Shown here in pieces: positions 1-7,430 of a stretch of 20,428 nt of DNA. The stretch comes from Alphaproteobacteria bacterium. Its GTDB lineage: Bacteria; Pseudomonadota; Alphaproteobacteria; CAAHEQ01; UBA3637. Each line of letters begins with the position of its first letter. Position 1 is the first letter of the stretch. Under the pieces are notes generated by a model. It saw only the letters and a program-made list of their open reading frames with translations. It was not told the origin of the DNA and did not search any database. A program made the position numbers and the translations under genes. Where the stretch lies: the NCBI GenBank assembly GCA_900772625.1, contig CAAHEQ010000086.1:1-20428 (forward strand), read 5' to 3'.

Positions 1-223
1 AAACCTTCAAGATGTGATAAAATGCTATCAACAATATGGTTTTACAGCCGTGCGTAATCGTTGGTTAGAGTTTGCAACTATGTTGGGTCAAACAATCAAT
101 GTCAGAATGCCAAACCAAACTTTGACGGGCGTTTTTGAGGGAATTGACCCAGACGGTGCTTTGATTTTAAGAACAAACACGCAAACGCGATTGATTACCG
201 CAGGCGATATTTTTAAATTATAG
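1..223 (+). CDS. birA: Biotin-protein ligase, C-terminal fragment (5' end outside window)
   Basis: The reading frame is open from base 2 to the TAG at 221-223, giving about 73 residues of a gene that starts upstream. The order W-x-x-x-A, then G-x-x-I-x-V, then G-x-x-x-G-I-D-x-x-G-A-L, ending in A-G-D-I-F, matches the end of the catalytic domain and the small SH3-like C-terminal domain of BirA. BirA attaches biotin to the carrier protein of acetyl-CoA carboxylase. No N-terminal part is visible, so a DNA-binding (repressor) domain cannot be judged. The RNase J gene starts 20 bases downstream, so the two are probably co-transcribed; birA next to rnj is a common alphaproteobacterial arrangement, often behind the nuo operon. 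A GTG at 14 could be read as a start but lies inside the conserved region and is not the real one. Confidence 0.85.
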   Translation, partial: NLQDVIKCYQQYGFTAVRNRWLEFATMLGQTINVRMPNQTLTGVFEGIDPDGALILRTNTQTRLITAGDIFKL

Positions 224-243
224 ATTTTTTAAAAGGATATTAA

Positions 244-1941
244 ATGAATAAAAAAAATGAACAGCTCAAAGAAGAGCAAACAACTGATTGCGTTATTCCA
301 AAGGACTCTTTTGTGTTCGTACCTTTGGGCGGCGCAACGGGAATTGGTATGAACTTTTTCCTTTATGGGTATAAGGGCAAATGGCTGGTTGTGGATTGTG
401 GTATCGGTTTTTCCGATGATCACTTCCCTGGTGTCGATTTGCTTTTACCTGATCCAAAGTTTATTGCGCAACACAAAAAGGACATAGTGGGACTTGTGGC
501 AACACACGGGCACGAAGATCATATTGGCGCGATTGGTTATTTATGGAAAGACTTGCAATGCCCGATTTATGCAACGCCTTTTACGGCCGAGTTGATTGAA
601 GACAAACTGATGGAAATGGACTTAGCACGCCGTGCAGAAGTCAACGTTGTGGAAAAAGGATCAACCCTTGACTTGTCGCCATTTACGGTGAAGTTTATCT
701 CGATCAACCATTCAATTCCAGAGCCTAATATGTTGGCGATTTCGACCAAAGAAGGAACAGTTTTGCACTCGGGCGATTGGAAGTTTGAAAAAGATATGCT
801 TTCAAATCCTGATATGGACATTTCCGAGCTGGAAAAAATCGGCAAGAAAGGTGTGCTTGCACTGGTGTCGGACTCGACAAACATTTTTACGCCGTCTCAA
901 AAGGAAACGGAAGCCGATGTGGCAAACTCGCTGATTGATATTTTTGCCGCTCAAAAAGGCCGCATTTTCATTACGTGCTTTGCTTCCAACGTGACGCGTA
1001 TGCACAACATTGCCAAAGCCGCTGAAGCAAATGGCCGTCAGGTATGCTTGCTGGGGCGTTCGTTGTGGCGCATTGATGATGCCGCTCGTCATACAGGCTA
1101 TTTAAAGGATATTCCAGAGTTTTTAACCGAAGAACAAGCCGAAGGAATTGCGGACAATCAAATCGTTTACATTTGTACAGGATCGCAAGGAGAGCCATTC
1201 TCATCGCTTTCTAAGATCTCATCGAGCAAGTCTAACTCGCGCATTCAGTTGACGGCCGATGACGTGGTGATTTTCTCGTCCCGCATTATCCCAGGCAACG
1301 AGCAAAGCATTGCCGCTTTGCAGCGCCGTTTGATGATGAAAGGCTGTCAAATCATCACCGACCGTGACGCGCTTGTCCACGTTTCTGGGCACCCTGCGCA
1401 AGAAGAAGTCAAACAACTTCATCAAATGATTAAGCCACGCCTGGTTGTGCCAGTCCACGGGGACGCGTTGCAGTTAATTGAACAACGCAAGCTCGCGCTG
1501 GAATGGGGCGCAAAAGCAGCGATTAACATTGAAGAGGGCGATGTGTTAGAGCTTAACGATGCCGAGCCCGAGATTTTGGGCGAAGTGCCTGTTGGTTGCT
1601 TAGCGGTGGACGGCAAAAAGATTATTCCAATTGACGCCAGCGTGATTAAAAAACGCCGCAAAATGGTGGACGCAGGATCTGTTGTGGCAACGGTTGTTGT
1701 GAACAAAGACGGCGACATTTTAGGCACGCCTCAGCTCAGCTCTTTTGGGCTTTTGACGGATGATGAAGGGGCTCAGGAAGATTTGATTAGCGAAGTCTAT
1801 GAAGTCGTGCGTGCTTTGCCTGCCGAAAAGAAAAAGAACGATGATGTACTCAAAGAAGAAATCCGCATGACGATTCGCCATTTCATCTCCGAGATGTATG
1901 GCAAAAAGCCGTTGCTTGAGATTCATTTGATTCGCATCTGA
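244..1941 (+). CDS. rnj: Ribonuclease J (metallo-beta-lactamase/beta-CASP RNase)
   Basis: This 565-aa protein has the full set of RNase J signatures. The H-x-H-x-D-H zinc motif is at residues 88-93 (THGHEDHIG), followed by H156 in NHSIPE, the HSGDW motif at 175-179 (H175, D178), the beta-CASP region with SGHPAQEE at 381-388, and PVHG with H405. A C-terminal domain follows to residue 565. RNase J is a cytoplasmic 5'-to-3' exonuclease and endonuclease that matures rRNA and degrades mRNA. The length matches the usual 550-600 aa. The ATG at 244 is preceded by AAAGGA at 232-237 with good spacing. It follows birA after 20 bases. In many alphaproteobacteria coaX lies between the two; here there is no room for it. 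The identification is secure. Confidence 0.95.
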   Translation: MNKKNEQLKEEQTTDCVIPKDSFVFVPLGGATGIGMNFFLYGYKGKWLVVDCGIGFSDDHFPGVDLLLPDPKFIAQHKKDIVGLVATHGHEDHIGAIGYLWKDLQCPIYATPFTAELIEDKLMEMDLARRAEVNVVEKGSTLDLSPFTVKFISINHSIPEPNMLAISTKEGTVLHSGDWKFEKDMLSNPDMDISELEKIGKKGVLALVSDSTNIFTPSQKETEADVANSLIDIFAAQKGRIFITCFASNVTRMHNIAKAAEANGRQVCLLGRSLWRIDDAARHTGYLKDIPEFLTEEQAEGIADNQIVYICTGSQGEPFSSLSKISSSKSNSRIQLTADDVVIFSSRIIPGNEQSIAALQRRLMMKGCQIITDRDALVHVSGHPAQEEVKQLHQMIKPRLVVPVHGDALQLIEQRKLALEWGAKAAINIEEGDVLELNDAEPEILGEVPVGCLAVDGKKIIPIDASVIKKRRKMVDAGSVVATVVVNKDGDILGTPQLSSFGLLTDDEGAQEDLISEVYEVVRALPAEKKKNDDVLKEEIRMTIRHFISEMYGKKPLLEIHLIRI

Positions 1942-1986
1942 GATGTTTATTCTTTCTTAACGTTTTTGGGTTTATAGTCTTTTTTT

Positions 1987-2940
1987 ATGAAAGGACGCGT
2001 CAGTCATTGCTTTTGTTTCGCGCTCACTCTGTTTTTGTTGATTCTATTAACAGGGTGTGGCTATGATTCGGCCTCTTTTTTGGCGTCACTCGAGCCGAAA
2101 GACTATACTGTGCGTGCCAAGGATACGGTTTATTCAATCTCGCGCAAGTACCAAGTGCCAACCCGCACGATTATTGAGGAAAATAACCTTGAGCCTCCGT
2201 ATATGCTCAAAAAAGGTCAAGTGTTGAAAATCCCGCGTGCCCAAGTCCATACGGTCAAAAAAGGTGAAACGCTTTACAGCATTGCGCGCACTTATGGCGT
2301 TGAATACAGATCGCTTGCTAAGCAAAACCGCATTAAAGAGCCTTATACATTATCAATTGGTCAGCATTTATATTTGCCTGCGACATTAGCCAAAGCGGCC
2401 TACAGTGACAATTCCGACTATGGCGTGCGAGCACTGGACAGCACGTCCAAAGGGGTGGCTTCTCAAAACACAAATGCAACCGAGCGCAATACAAAGCCCG
2501 TTTTAGCTCGCCGAGCCAAAGCTTCCAGCCCGCGCGTAAAAATGCCTGCTTTGCCCAACCGCTCGGGTGGCTTTATGTGGCCTGTGCAAGGCAAAATTGC
2601 CTCCTCATTTGGTGTATCGGGCAATGGCAGACGCAATGACGGCATTAACATTTTGTCGGCCAAAGGCACACCTATTAAAGCCGCCGAAAATGGCGTTGTG
2701 GCTTATGTCGGCAGCGAACTTAAAGGCTTTGGTAATTTGATGTTGATTAAGCATAAAGATGGCTGGGTGTCGGCGTATGCGCACGCGGATAGTTTTAACC
2801 TGCCCAAAGGCGCAAGCGTTAAAAAAGGTCAAGTGATTGGCAAAGTGGGAACGACTGGCAATGTGGCAAAGCCGCAGCTGCACTTTGAAATCCGCAAAGG
2901 CACAAAAGCAGTAGATCCGACAAAGTATTTAAAAAAGTAA
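1987..2940 (+). CDS. nlpD: NlpD-like lipoprotein: two LysM domains and a degenerate LytM/M23 domain
   Basis: This 317-aa protein has a lipoprotein signal (lipobox L-T-G-C, Cys24; Gly at +2 suits outer-membrane sorting). Two LysM peptidoglycan-binding domains follow (about 40-83 and 88-131), then a polar linker and a C-terminal LytM/M23 domain (about 195-315). In active LytM enzymes zinc is held by His and Asp in H-x-x-x-D plus the second His of H-x-H. Here those positions read N217, N221 and H299, and the first His of H-x-H is Gln297. Two of three zinc ligands are therefore missing, as in E. coli NlpD, which activates cell-wall amidases instead of cutting peptidoglycan itself. A role in septal peptidoglycan splitting is inferred. 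No Shine-Dalgarno sequence precedes the ATG. A TATAGT at 1973-1978 would place a transcript start at or next to the ATG, so a leaderless mRNA is possible. Confidence 0.8.
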   Translation: MKGRVSHCFCFALTLFLLILLTGCGYDSASFLASLEPKDYTVRAKDTVYSISRKYQVPTRTIIEENNLEPPYMLKKGQVLKIPRAQVHTVKKGETLYSIARTYGVEYRSLAKQNRIKEPYTLSIGQHLYLPATLAKAAYSDNSDYGVRALDSTSKGVASQNTNATERNTKPVLARRAKASSPRVKMPALPNRSGGFMWPVQGKIASSFGVSGNGRRNDGINILSAKGTPIKAAENGVVAYVGSELKGFGNLMLIKHKDGWVSAYAHADSFNLPKGASVKKGQVIGKVGTTGNVAKPQLHFEIRKGTKAVDPTKYLKK

Positions 2941-2947
2941 AAATATG

Positions 2948-2975
2948 TGGACGAAAAAAATTTTTGTGATAAAAT
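2948..2975 (+). promoter_or_regulatory. Probable sigma-70-type promoter of the Sel1-repeat gene
   Basis: TGGACG at 2948-2953 and TAAAAT at 2970-2975 are separated by 16 bases, and TG precedes the -10 box (TGATAAAAT) in extended -10 style. It lies in the 67-base gap after nlpD and about 30 bases before the start at 3008. Confidence 0.45.
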
Positions 2976-3007
2976 AAAGAAAATCAATTAAAGAAAGGGC
3001 TTTTATA

Positions 3008-4384
3008 ATGATGAAAAAATGGCTTTTATGTTTGATGTGTTCCGCGCTGGTCAGCTTGCCTGCTTTTGCCAGCTTGGAAGACGGTGTTAAGGCTTTCGAA
3101 CAAAAGAAGTATGACAAAGCTTTCGAAGAGTTTTCGTATCTTGCCGATGAAAACAACAATATCGCAGCCTATCATTTGGGCTTGATGTATGAAAACGGGC
3201 TCGGCGTGGAAAAGTCTATGTCCACAGCAGCCGAGTATTATTTAAAGGCCTATAATGCAGGCAATACAACAGCAGCGTCTAAATTGGGGCGTATGTTGAT
3301 CGAGGGCAAAGACATTGAAAAGAATGTCGATGACGGTTTGTCTTTGCTGAAAACAGCAGGTCGTGCAGGCGATAAAGAAGCGCTCTTTACGTTGGGCGAG
3401 CTTTATAATAGTGGCGAGTTTTTGGATAAGGACTTTGTGGTGTCCAGCGCATATTTCAAACTGTCGGCATTGCAAGGTTATGCCCCCGCGCAACATCAGC
3501 TGGGTCTTTTGTACTTGTTCGGTCGTGGTATTCCACAAGATTACAGCCTTGCTCTGCGTTGGATTTCTCGGGCAGCGTCTCAAGGCTATGTGCCTGCGCA
3601 AAAGGATTTGGCCGAATTGTTATCCTCTAACAGCCGTATGCTTAACATTGTGGAAGCTTATGCTTGGTACAGCATTATGGCCGCCTATAACACGGACGAA
3701 ACGGGTGCTTGGGCAGCCGATCGTCGTGACAGTTTGGCAGGACAGATTAAGGATACAAAGAACTTAGTTATCGCTCAGCAACTGGCCAGAAGTTGGACTC
3801 CAACGCCTGCGGCAAACACAGTGCCAGAAGATGAACGTATGGCGGCTTTGCCTGTTATTCCAGGCTTTAATGACGCCGATACATTACGTACGCTCAAAGA
3901 GCAGAATATTGCCGTTTTGGCGGACGGTTCTGACTATGGTATTTTGGCCGATGATGTCGAGCAAGCGTTGATTAACAAAGATACAAGCGCTCTTGAAAAA
4001 ACAGTCACCGACTTTGGTAATAGTGGTCGCCCTGATGCCTTTACATACTGGGGCAAGATTGTCGAGCACCGTTTGCAAGATCAAGCAGGCGCTTTGAAAT
4101 GGTACACGCAAGCGGCCGAAAATGGCGATGCAGAAGGTGCTTTTTATGTGGCGCGTGCTTATTGTGAGGGCAAGATTGTCGAGCCTAATCCAATCGAATG
4201 CTATAAATGGTTGTCGATTTCTCAAGCGCGCGCAAAGGATCCTTTGTTGACGCAAGTGACGGAAACGCTCACGATTGTGAATTCGCAAATTGCGCCCGAG
4301 GATAAAGCCGAGGCTCAAAAGCAAGCGGCTGCCTTTAAGCCAGAAAATGAGCGCAAGCAAAAAAGCACATTCAAATTATTTTAA
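3008..4384 (+). CDS. Secreted Sel1-repeat (TPR-like) protein
   Basis: This 458-aa protein begins with a typical signal peptide (K3-K4, hydrophobic core, A-F-A at 19-21, cleavage probably after 21). Sel1 repeats follow, recognisable by A-x-x-x-L-G-x-x-Y-x-x-G-x-G and A-x-x-Y/W-x-x-x-A-A. There are four or five between about 50 and 230, and two more between about 343 and 410. The segment between them (about 235-340) is not obviously repetitive. Sel1 repeats form alpha-helical solenoids that mediate protein-protein contacts. A periplasmic scaffold is likely, but no partner can be named. The start is one of two adjacent ATGs (3008 or 3011), with AAGAAAGGG a few bases upstream. The gene ends just before a strong terminator. 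Confidence is high for the fold and low for the role. Confidence 0.85.
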   Translation: MMKKWLLCLMCSALVSLPAFASLEDGVKAFEQKKYDKAFEEFSYLADENNNIAAYHLGLMYENGLGVEKSMSTAAEYYLKAYNAGNTTAASKLGRMLIEGKDIEKNVDDGLSLLKTAGRAGDKEALFTLGELYNSGEFLDKDFVVSSAYFKLSALQGYAPAQHQLGLLYLFGRGIPQDYSLALRWISRAASQGYVPAQKDLAELLSSNSRMLNIVEAYAWYSIMAAYNTDETGAWAADRRDSLAGQIKDTKNLVIAQQLARSWTPTPAANTVPEDERMAALPVIPGFNDADTLRTLKEQNIAVLADGSDYGILADDVEQALINKDTSALEKTVTDFGNSGRPDAFTYWGKIVEHRLQDQAGALKWYTQAAENGDAEGAFYVARAYCEGKIVEPNPIECYKWLSISQARAKDPLLTQVTETLTIVNSQIAPEDKAEAQKQAAAFKPENERKQKSTFKLF

Positions 4385-4403
4385 ATCCGTGCTCTTTTAA
4401 TCC

Positions 4404-4436
4404 AAAAAGCGCCCCTCCAAATGTGGGGCGTTTTTT
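4404..4436 (+). terminator. Intrinsic terminator of the Sel1-repeat gene
   Basis: CGCCCC (4410-4415) pairs with GGGGCG (4425-4430), and the flanking A-run and T-run extend the stem. Six T residues follow directly. It lies 20 bases after the stop codon. Confidence 0.85.
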
Positions 4437-4481
4437 GTGGGCTGGGTAAATGGACTTTAGGACGTCTTTGCATCAGGGTAC

Positions 4482-4515
4482 AAAAAAAAGCGCTTACCGT
4501 CAGGCAGGCGCTTTT
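4482..4515 (-). terminator. Intrinsic terminator of the minus-strand FTR-like gene
   Basis: On the minus strand, AAAAGCGC (4515-4508) pairs with GCGCTTTT (4493-4486) and is followed by more T residues (A-run at 4482-4485 on the plus strand). It lies 28 bases past the stop of the gene ending at 4543. Confidence 0.7.
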
Positions 4516-4542
4516 GTCAACAATCTGTTTTCAAGGGAGTAT

Positions 4543-4764
4543 TTAAGATTTCTTGACAAACAAATTGCAATGGCAATGTCCCATCGATTCGACTTCTTTG
4601 ACGTGCTCGCCACAAGGGCAATAACCACGCGTCATATCGCAAGGGCATTTGCCTTCGCATGCGTTTAAACAGCGGTTAATAATCTTGTCCGCAAAAGGCG
4701 ATAATTCATACCCTTTGGCGGCGGCGTATAATTGAGCGATGTGTTTAAAATGTTCGTTTTGCAT
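4543..4764 (-). CDS. Ferredoxin-thioredoxin reductase catalytic-chain-like protein
   Basis: This 73-aa protein carries the C-P-C ... C-P-C ... C-H-C pattern of ferredoxin-thioredoxin reductase (FTR) catalytic subunits: C40-P-C42, C49-P-C51 and C64-H-C66, the last continuing as NLF, close to the CHCMLF end of cyanobacterial FTR. In that family a [4Fe-4S] cluster sits beside a redox disulfide, and electrons from ferredoxin reduce thioredoxin-like partners. The spacings differ from the plant/cyanobacterial enzyme (6 and 12 residues between motifs here, against 16 and 8). Two extra cysteines (C32, C36) lie just before the first motif. No variable (alpha) subunit is nearby. AGAGAGGA precedes the ATG at 4764. 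The gene has its own promoter and terminator and converges on the Sel1-repeat gene. A plus-strand frame over the same bases is a shadow. The family call is good; partner and role are unknown. Confidence 0.7.
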   Translation of the reverse strand: MQNEHFKHIAQLYAAAKGYELSPFADKIINRCLNACEGKCPCDMTRGYCPCGEHVKEVESMGHCHCNLFVKKS

Positions 4765-4788
4765 TGTTCCTCTCTTTCACTGATGTTT

Positions 4789-4816
4789 AGTATAAATAAG
4801 TTTTTCTTGAAGTCAA
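4789..4816 (-). promoter_or_regulatory. Promoter of the FTR-like gene
   Basis: On the minus strand TTGACT (4816-4811) and TATACT (4794-4789) are 16 bases apart, close to the sigma-70 consensus and about 25 bases before the start codon. Confidence 0.6.
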
Positions 4817-4828
4817 ACCTTTTTTTTC

Positions 4829-4857
4829 TTGTTTTTCGAGGCCATCTCATTTAATAT
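4829..4857 (+). promoter_or_regulatory. Possible promoter of rlmH
   Basis: TTGTTT (4829-4834) and TAATAT (4852-4857) are separated by 17 bases, 20 bases before the rlmH start. The gap also carries the divergent promoter of the FTR-like gene. Confidence 0.4.
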
Positions 4858-4876
4858 GATTTCTCAGGAGCTTAGA

Positions 4877-5338
4877 ATGATTTTAACAATAATTGCGATT
4901 GACAAATTGAAAAAGACCGCGCCTGAGCAAACCTTGATAGACGCATATATCAAGCAAAGTGGTTGGAAAATAAAAATTATAGAGCTGGAGGCCAAAAAAG
5001 GCCTGACAGGTGCTGCGCGTAAGACTGAAGAAAGCCGTTTGTTGCTCGAGCACGTGCCACAGGGCGCTCGAGTGGTTGCGCTGGACGAGCGGGGTGAAAC
5101 GATGTTTTCCAAAGAGTTCGCCTCTCGCTTGATTCGCTGGCAAGATAACGGCGTCAAAGATGTCGTCTTTTTAATTGGGGGCGCAGAGGGACACACAGAT
5201 GCATTGCGCAATCGTGCGGATTTGTTGCTCAGCTTTGGCAAAATGACATTGCCGCATTTGCTGATGCGTGTTGTGCTGACAGAACAGCTTTATCGCGCTT
5301 ATACAATCAGCATCGGCCACCCGTATCATAAAAATTAA
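4877..5338 (+). CDS. rlmH: 23S rRNA (pseudouridine1915-N3)-methyltransferase RlmH
   Basis: This 153-aa protein is a SPOUT-class methyltransferase. It methylates N3 of pseudouridine 1915 in helix 69 of 23S rRNA, using S-adenosylmethionine, on assembled 70S ribosomes. The SAM-binding loop F-L-I-G-G-A-E-G lies at 98-105, and the C-terminal signature H-P-Y-H-K is at 148-152, one residue before the end, as is typical. An upstream in-frame ATG at 4829 would add 16 residues. The ATG at 4877 is preferred because CAGGAG lies at 4865-4870 with ideal spacing and the resulting length is that of the family. Staphylococcal orfX, the SCC integration target, belongs to this same family. Confidence 0.93.
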   Translation: MILTIIAIDKLKKTAPEQTLIDAYIKQSGWKIKIIELEAKKGLTGAARKTEESRLLLEHVPQGARVVALDERGETMFSKEFASRLIRWQDNGVKDVVFLIGGAEGHTDALRNRADLLLSFGKMTLPHLLMRVVLTEQLYRAYTISIGHPYHKN

Positions 5339-5396
5339 AGTCTCACACGTGGCCGTCGTTGTAGCACTTATCAAACCTTCGAGCTTGATAAAAAAA

Positions 5397-5436
5397 CAAA
5401 AGCCCTTTTTTTTAAAAGAGCTTTTGCGTTATTTTT
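5397..5436. terminator. Two-way terminator between rlmH and the minus-strand 636-aa gene
   Basis: CAAAAGC (5397-5403) pairs with GCTTTTG (5420-5426), with a second inner helix CTTTT/AAAAG (5405-5409 with 5414-5418). T-rich sequence follows on the plus strand (5429-5437). Seven A residues precede the stem (5390-5396), giving a U tract on the minus strand. It can serve both converging genes and looks stronger in the minus direction. Confidence 0.65.
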
Positions 5437-5449
5437 TGTTTAATGGCAA

Positions 5450-7360
5450 TTATTCGCGACCATTGTTTTTGGTGTTGATCGAGATATTGACATTCGCCAT
5501 ATCGGGCGAGTTTTGCCGAGCACGATCCAGTTCATAACGATTGCCACGAACTGTGACGGCTTCTTGTTGAAAGTCGCGGGACGCCGCTTGGAAGTTCTTT
5601 AAATCATCTTTCAAGTTTCTGCGTTGTTGTTGCGAGTTCGTTTGCGCGTGCGCATCGTTCAACTTTGTCGGTTCGCGATTCGAATTTTCTGCGTCAATCT
5701 TTTGCTGCATCGCTTGCTCGGCAAGCTTGTAATAACCCATCGAATCCAGCTTTTTGACTTGTTCGTACATTTCCTTTAGCTTGCCCTCAGTTGGCAAGTG
5801 GTTGTACAAACTTGTATAGTTTTTGGATAAGACTTCTTTTTCCAACTTTTCTTTTTGCTTTTCATTCACGCTGATTGCATTGCCGTCTTTGTCAAACTTG
5901 ATGCCCAGCTTATCCAATAACTCAGGGTTTTGTTCGCGCACATTTTGTGCCAATCTGTATACGTCACCTGCTGACTTGATAAAGTCCTTATGAATAGCGC
6001 GCTCACGAGCCGTGCTGTCCAAGCCTTTCAAGTTCGCCATCATATCATCGTATTGGTTTTGCCGCTCTTTTGCGTATCTGTTCTTTTCTTCTTGCTTTGT
6101 CGCCTTAACATCCAGCGCATAGGCCATTGTTCCTAACGGGTAAAGCATTAAGTTAATAAACAATCTTGTAAAGGCTTGCTCGGGCGAGCCCGCGTGCGCA
6201 AAGTCGTTCATCATATGCTCTAAAGACGCATCACGGTGACGCATTCTTAAATCACGGCGTGCCATTGGCGACATTTTATAGCCCTTTGTCCAGTCGAGCG
6301 TTTCAATAGGCATCCCGTTTTTTACTTCGCCTTTTTCGGGCGCATTTGCCGCAATGTTTGGCATCTGAATCGCTTCAGACAAGTCACCGTTGACCGTCAT
6401 ATCGGGTGCCGCATTACCTTTGTTTGCGTCATACGTATAATTTGGATTGTTGTCGGTCGCATCCAAAGTTAAAGCAGCTTCTGTCGGCTGTTCGGCAGGT
6501 TGTACAACATCAATGCTGACCTCTGGCGCGGGAGCTGCTACATTGACGGTTGCATCGCTGTCGATAGCTGTCCGTGGCGCAGAAACACCGTCTGCCGTGA
6601 CAGGCTGCTCAGCCTCTGATACATTGCCGTCAATTGAAATGTTCGTTGTGTTGTCGGTTGTTGGCATACTGTTTGTGAATGCATAGTTTGAATGCGCGGA
6701 TGCCGCTTGTTGCGCCTCTTGTGCGTTTTCGCCATTTGCATTAGTTGTGTCGGCCGTGTTTGTGTTGCTGCCATTTTTGCGGGCAAAGTAATCTTGCAAC
6801 ATTTTCGGCGCGTTTTCACGAGACGATTTTTGCATCACATCAACGGCATTGGTTTGTGCCATAGGTTCGATAGACTTCCACAACTGATCTTTTATTTGAG
6901 CTTGTTTTGAGTCGTATTCGCGCGCTTTGTCAAGCTTGCCAATGGTCTGCTCGAACATTTGCATATAACCGCGCTCTGTAGGGTTTTTGGCAGCCTCAAT
7001 CAAGCGGTCGTTTTGTTTGATTTGATTGAATTGATCAATCGTCATTTTTTCAAAAGAGTCGATCCCCATCGATTGCATCAGCTCTTGAATAATGGCTTTA
7101 GATTGAGTCGAACGTTCGGTCAGTGCCGTGATTTCCGAGCTGGAAACCACAGGACGCACCATCGAATACAATTCTTTGCGCAACTCAATATCCTCGGGCT
7201 TCAAGTCCTTGTCTTGGATGTTGATGCCCGTCATAAAACCAACAGGGTTTTTGTCGAACTCAGCACGCACCTGATCGGGTGTGTGCGTCATTATGAAAGA
7301 CGCCATCGAGTATCCTGGTTCTTCATCAACCGCTACAGGTTTCGTATTTTCTTGTGCCAT
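5450..7360 (-). CDS. 636-aa protein of unknown function with low-complexity centre
   Basis: The family is not recognised. The ATG at 7360 has AAGGAGA seven bases upstream and a strong promoter. No signal peptide is seen. Residues 1-190 are mostly polar helix. Residues 195-345 are rich in Ala, Asn, Thr, Asp and Glu and are probably disordered, with loosely repeated elements (ISIDGNVSEA at 241-250, MTVNGDLSEA at 321-330). Residues 350-600 are charged and helical, except for one hydrophobic stretch at about 397-417 that could touch or cross a membrane. The last residues (NVNISIN) echo the ISID elements. It lies 70 bases downstream of the 213-aa gene, on the same strand but with its own promoter, and next to the VirB6-like cluster. 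It could be a structural partner or a substrate of that system; this is inference only. Confidence 0.75.
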   Translation of the reverse strand: MAQENTKPVAVDEEPGYSMASFIMTHTPDQVRAEFDKNPVGFMTGINIQDKDLKPEDIELRKELYSMVRPVVSSSEITALTERSTQSKAIIQELMQSMGIDSFEKMTIDQFNQIKQNDRLIEAAKNPTERGYMQMFEQTIGKLDKAREYDSKQAQIKDQLWKSIEPMAQTNAVDVMQKSSRENAPKMLQDYFARKNGSNTNTADTTNANGENAQEAQQAASAHSNYAFTNSMPTTDNTTNISIDGNVSEAEQPVTADGVSAPRTAIDSDATVNVAAPAPEVSIDVVQPAEQPTEAALTLDATDNNPNYTYDANKGNAAPDMTVNGDLSEAIQMPNIAANAPEKGEVKNGMPIETLDWTKGYKMSPMARRDLRMRHRDASLEHMMNDFAHAGSPEQAFTRLFINLMLYPLGTMAYALDVKATKQEEKNRYAKERQNQYDDMMANLKGLDSTARERAIHKDFIKSAGDVYRLAQNVREQNPELLDKLGIKFDKDGNAISVNEKQKEKLEKEVLSKNYTSLYNHLPTEGKLKEMYEQVKKLDSMGYYKLAEQAMQQKIDAENSNREPTKLNDAHAQTNSQQQRRNLKDDLKNFQAASRDFQQEAVTVRGNRYELDRARQNSPDMANVNISINTKNNGRE

Positions 7361-7390
7361 TATCGTTCTCCTTATGTATATTATGCTTTA

Positions 7391-7419
7391 ATTATAGCAT
7401 TCTTTTTTGTTTCTGTCCA
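7391..7419 (-). promoter_or_regulatory. Strong promoter of the 636-aa gene
   Basis: On the minus strand TGGACA (7419-7414) and a perfect TATAAT (7396-7391) are separated by 17 bases, with TG one base before the -10 box (TGCTATAAT). It predicts a leader of about 24 bases. Confidence 0.7.
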
Positions 7420-7430
7420 GTTTTTTTACG

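Noticed and set aside
4450..4668. Plus-strand 72-aa open frame opposite the FTR-like gene
   Set aside because: It has no ribosome binding site, runs through the minus-strand terminator, and overlaps a frame with a clear Cys-motif family signature.
4829..4876. Longer rlmH start at the upstream in-frame ATG
   Set aside because: The downstream ATG at 4877 has an ideal SD and gives the normal family length; the extra 16 residues would overlap the promoter region.
5300..5345. 3' end of rlmH as an SCC-like integration site (the staphylococcal SCC target orfX is the same gene)
   Set aside because: The end of the gene does contain a TATCATAA-like stretch, but this simply encodes the conserved HPYHK motif. 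No second copy (att repeat) and no recombinase gene was found in the window.
5369..5390. TATCAA/TTGATA hairpin after rlmH as a separate terminator
   Set aside because: The stem has only six A-T-rich pairs and is followed by A residues on the plus strand; the larger hairpin at 5397-5426 explains termination better.
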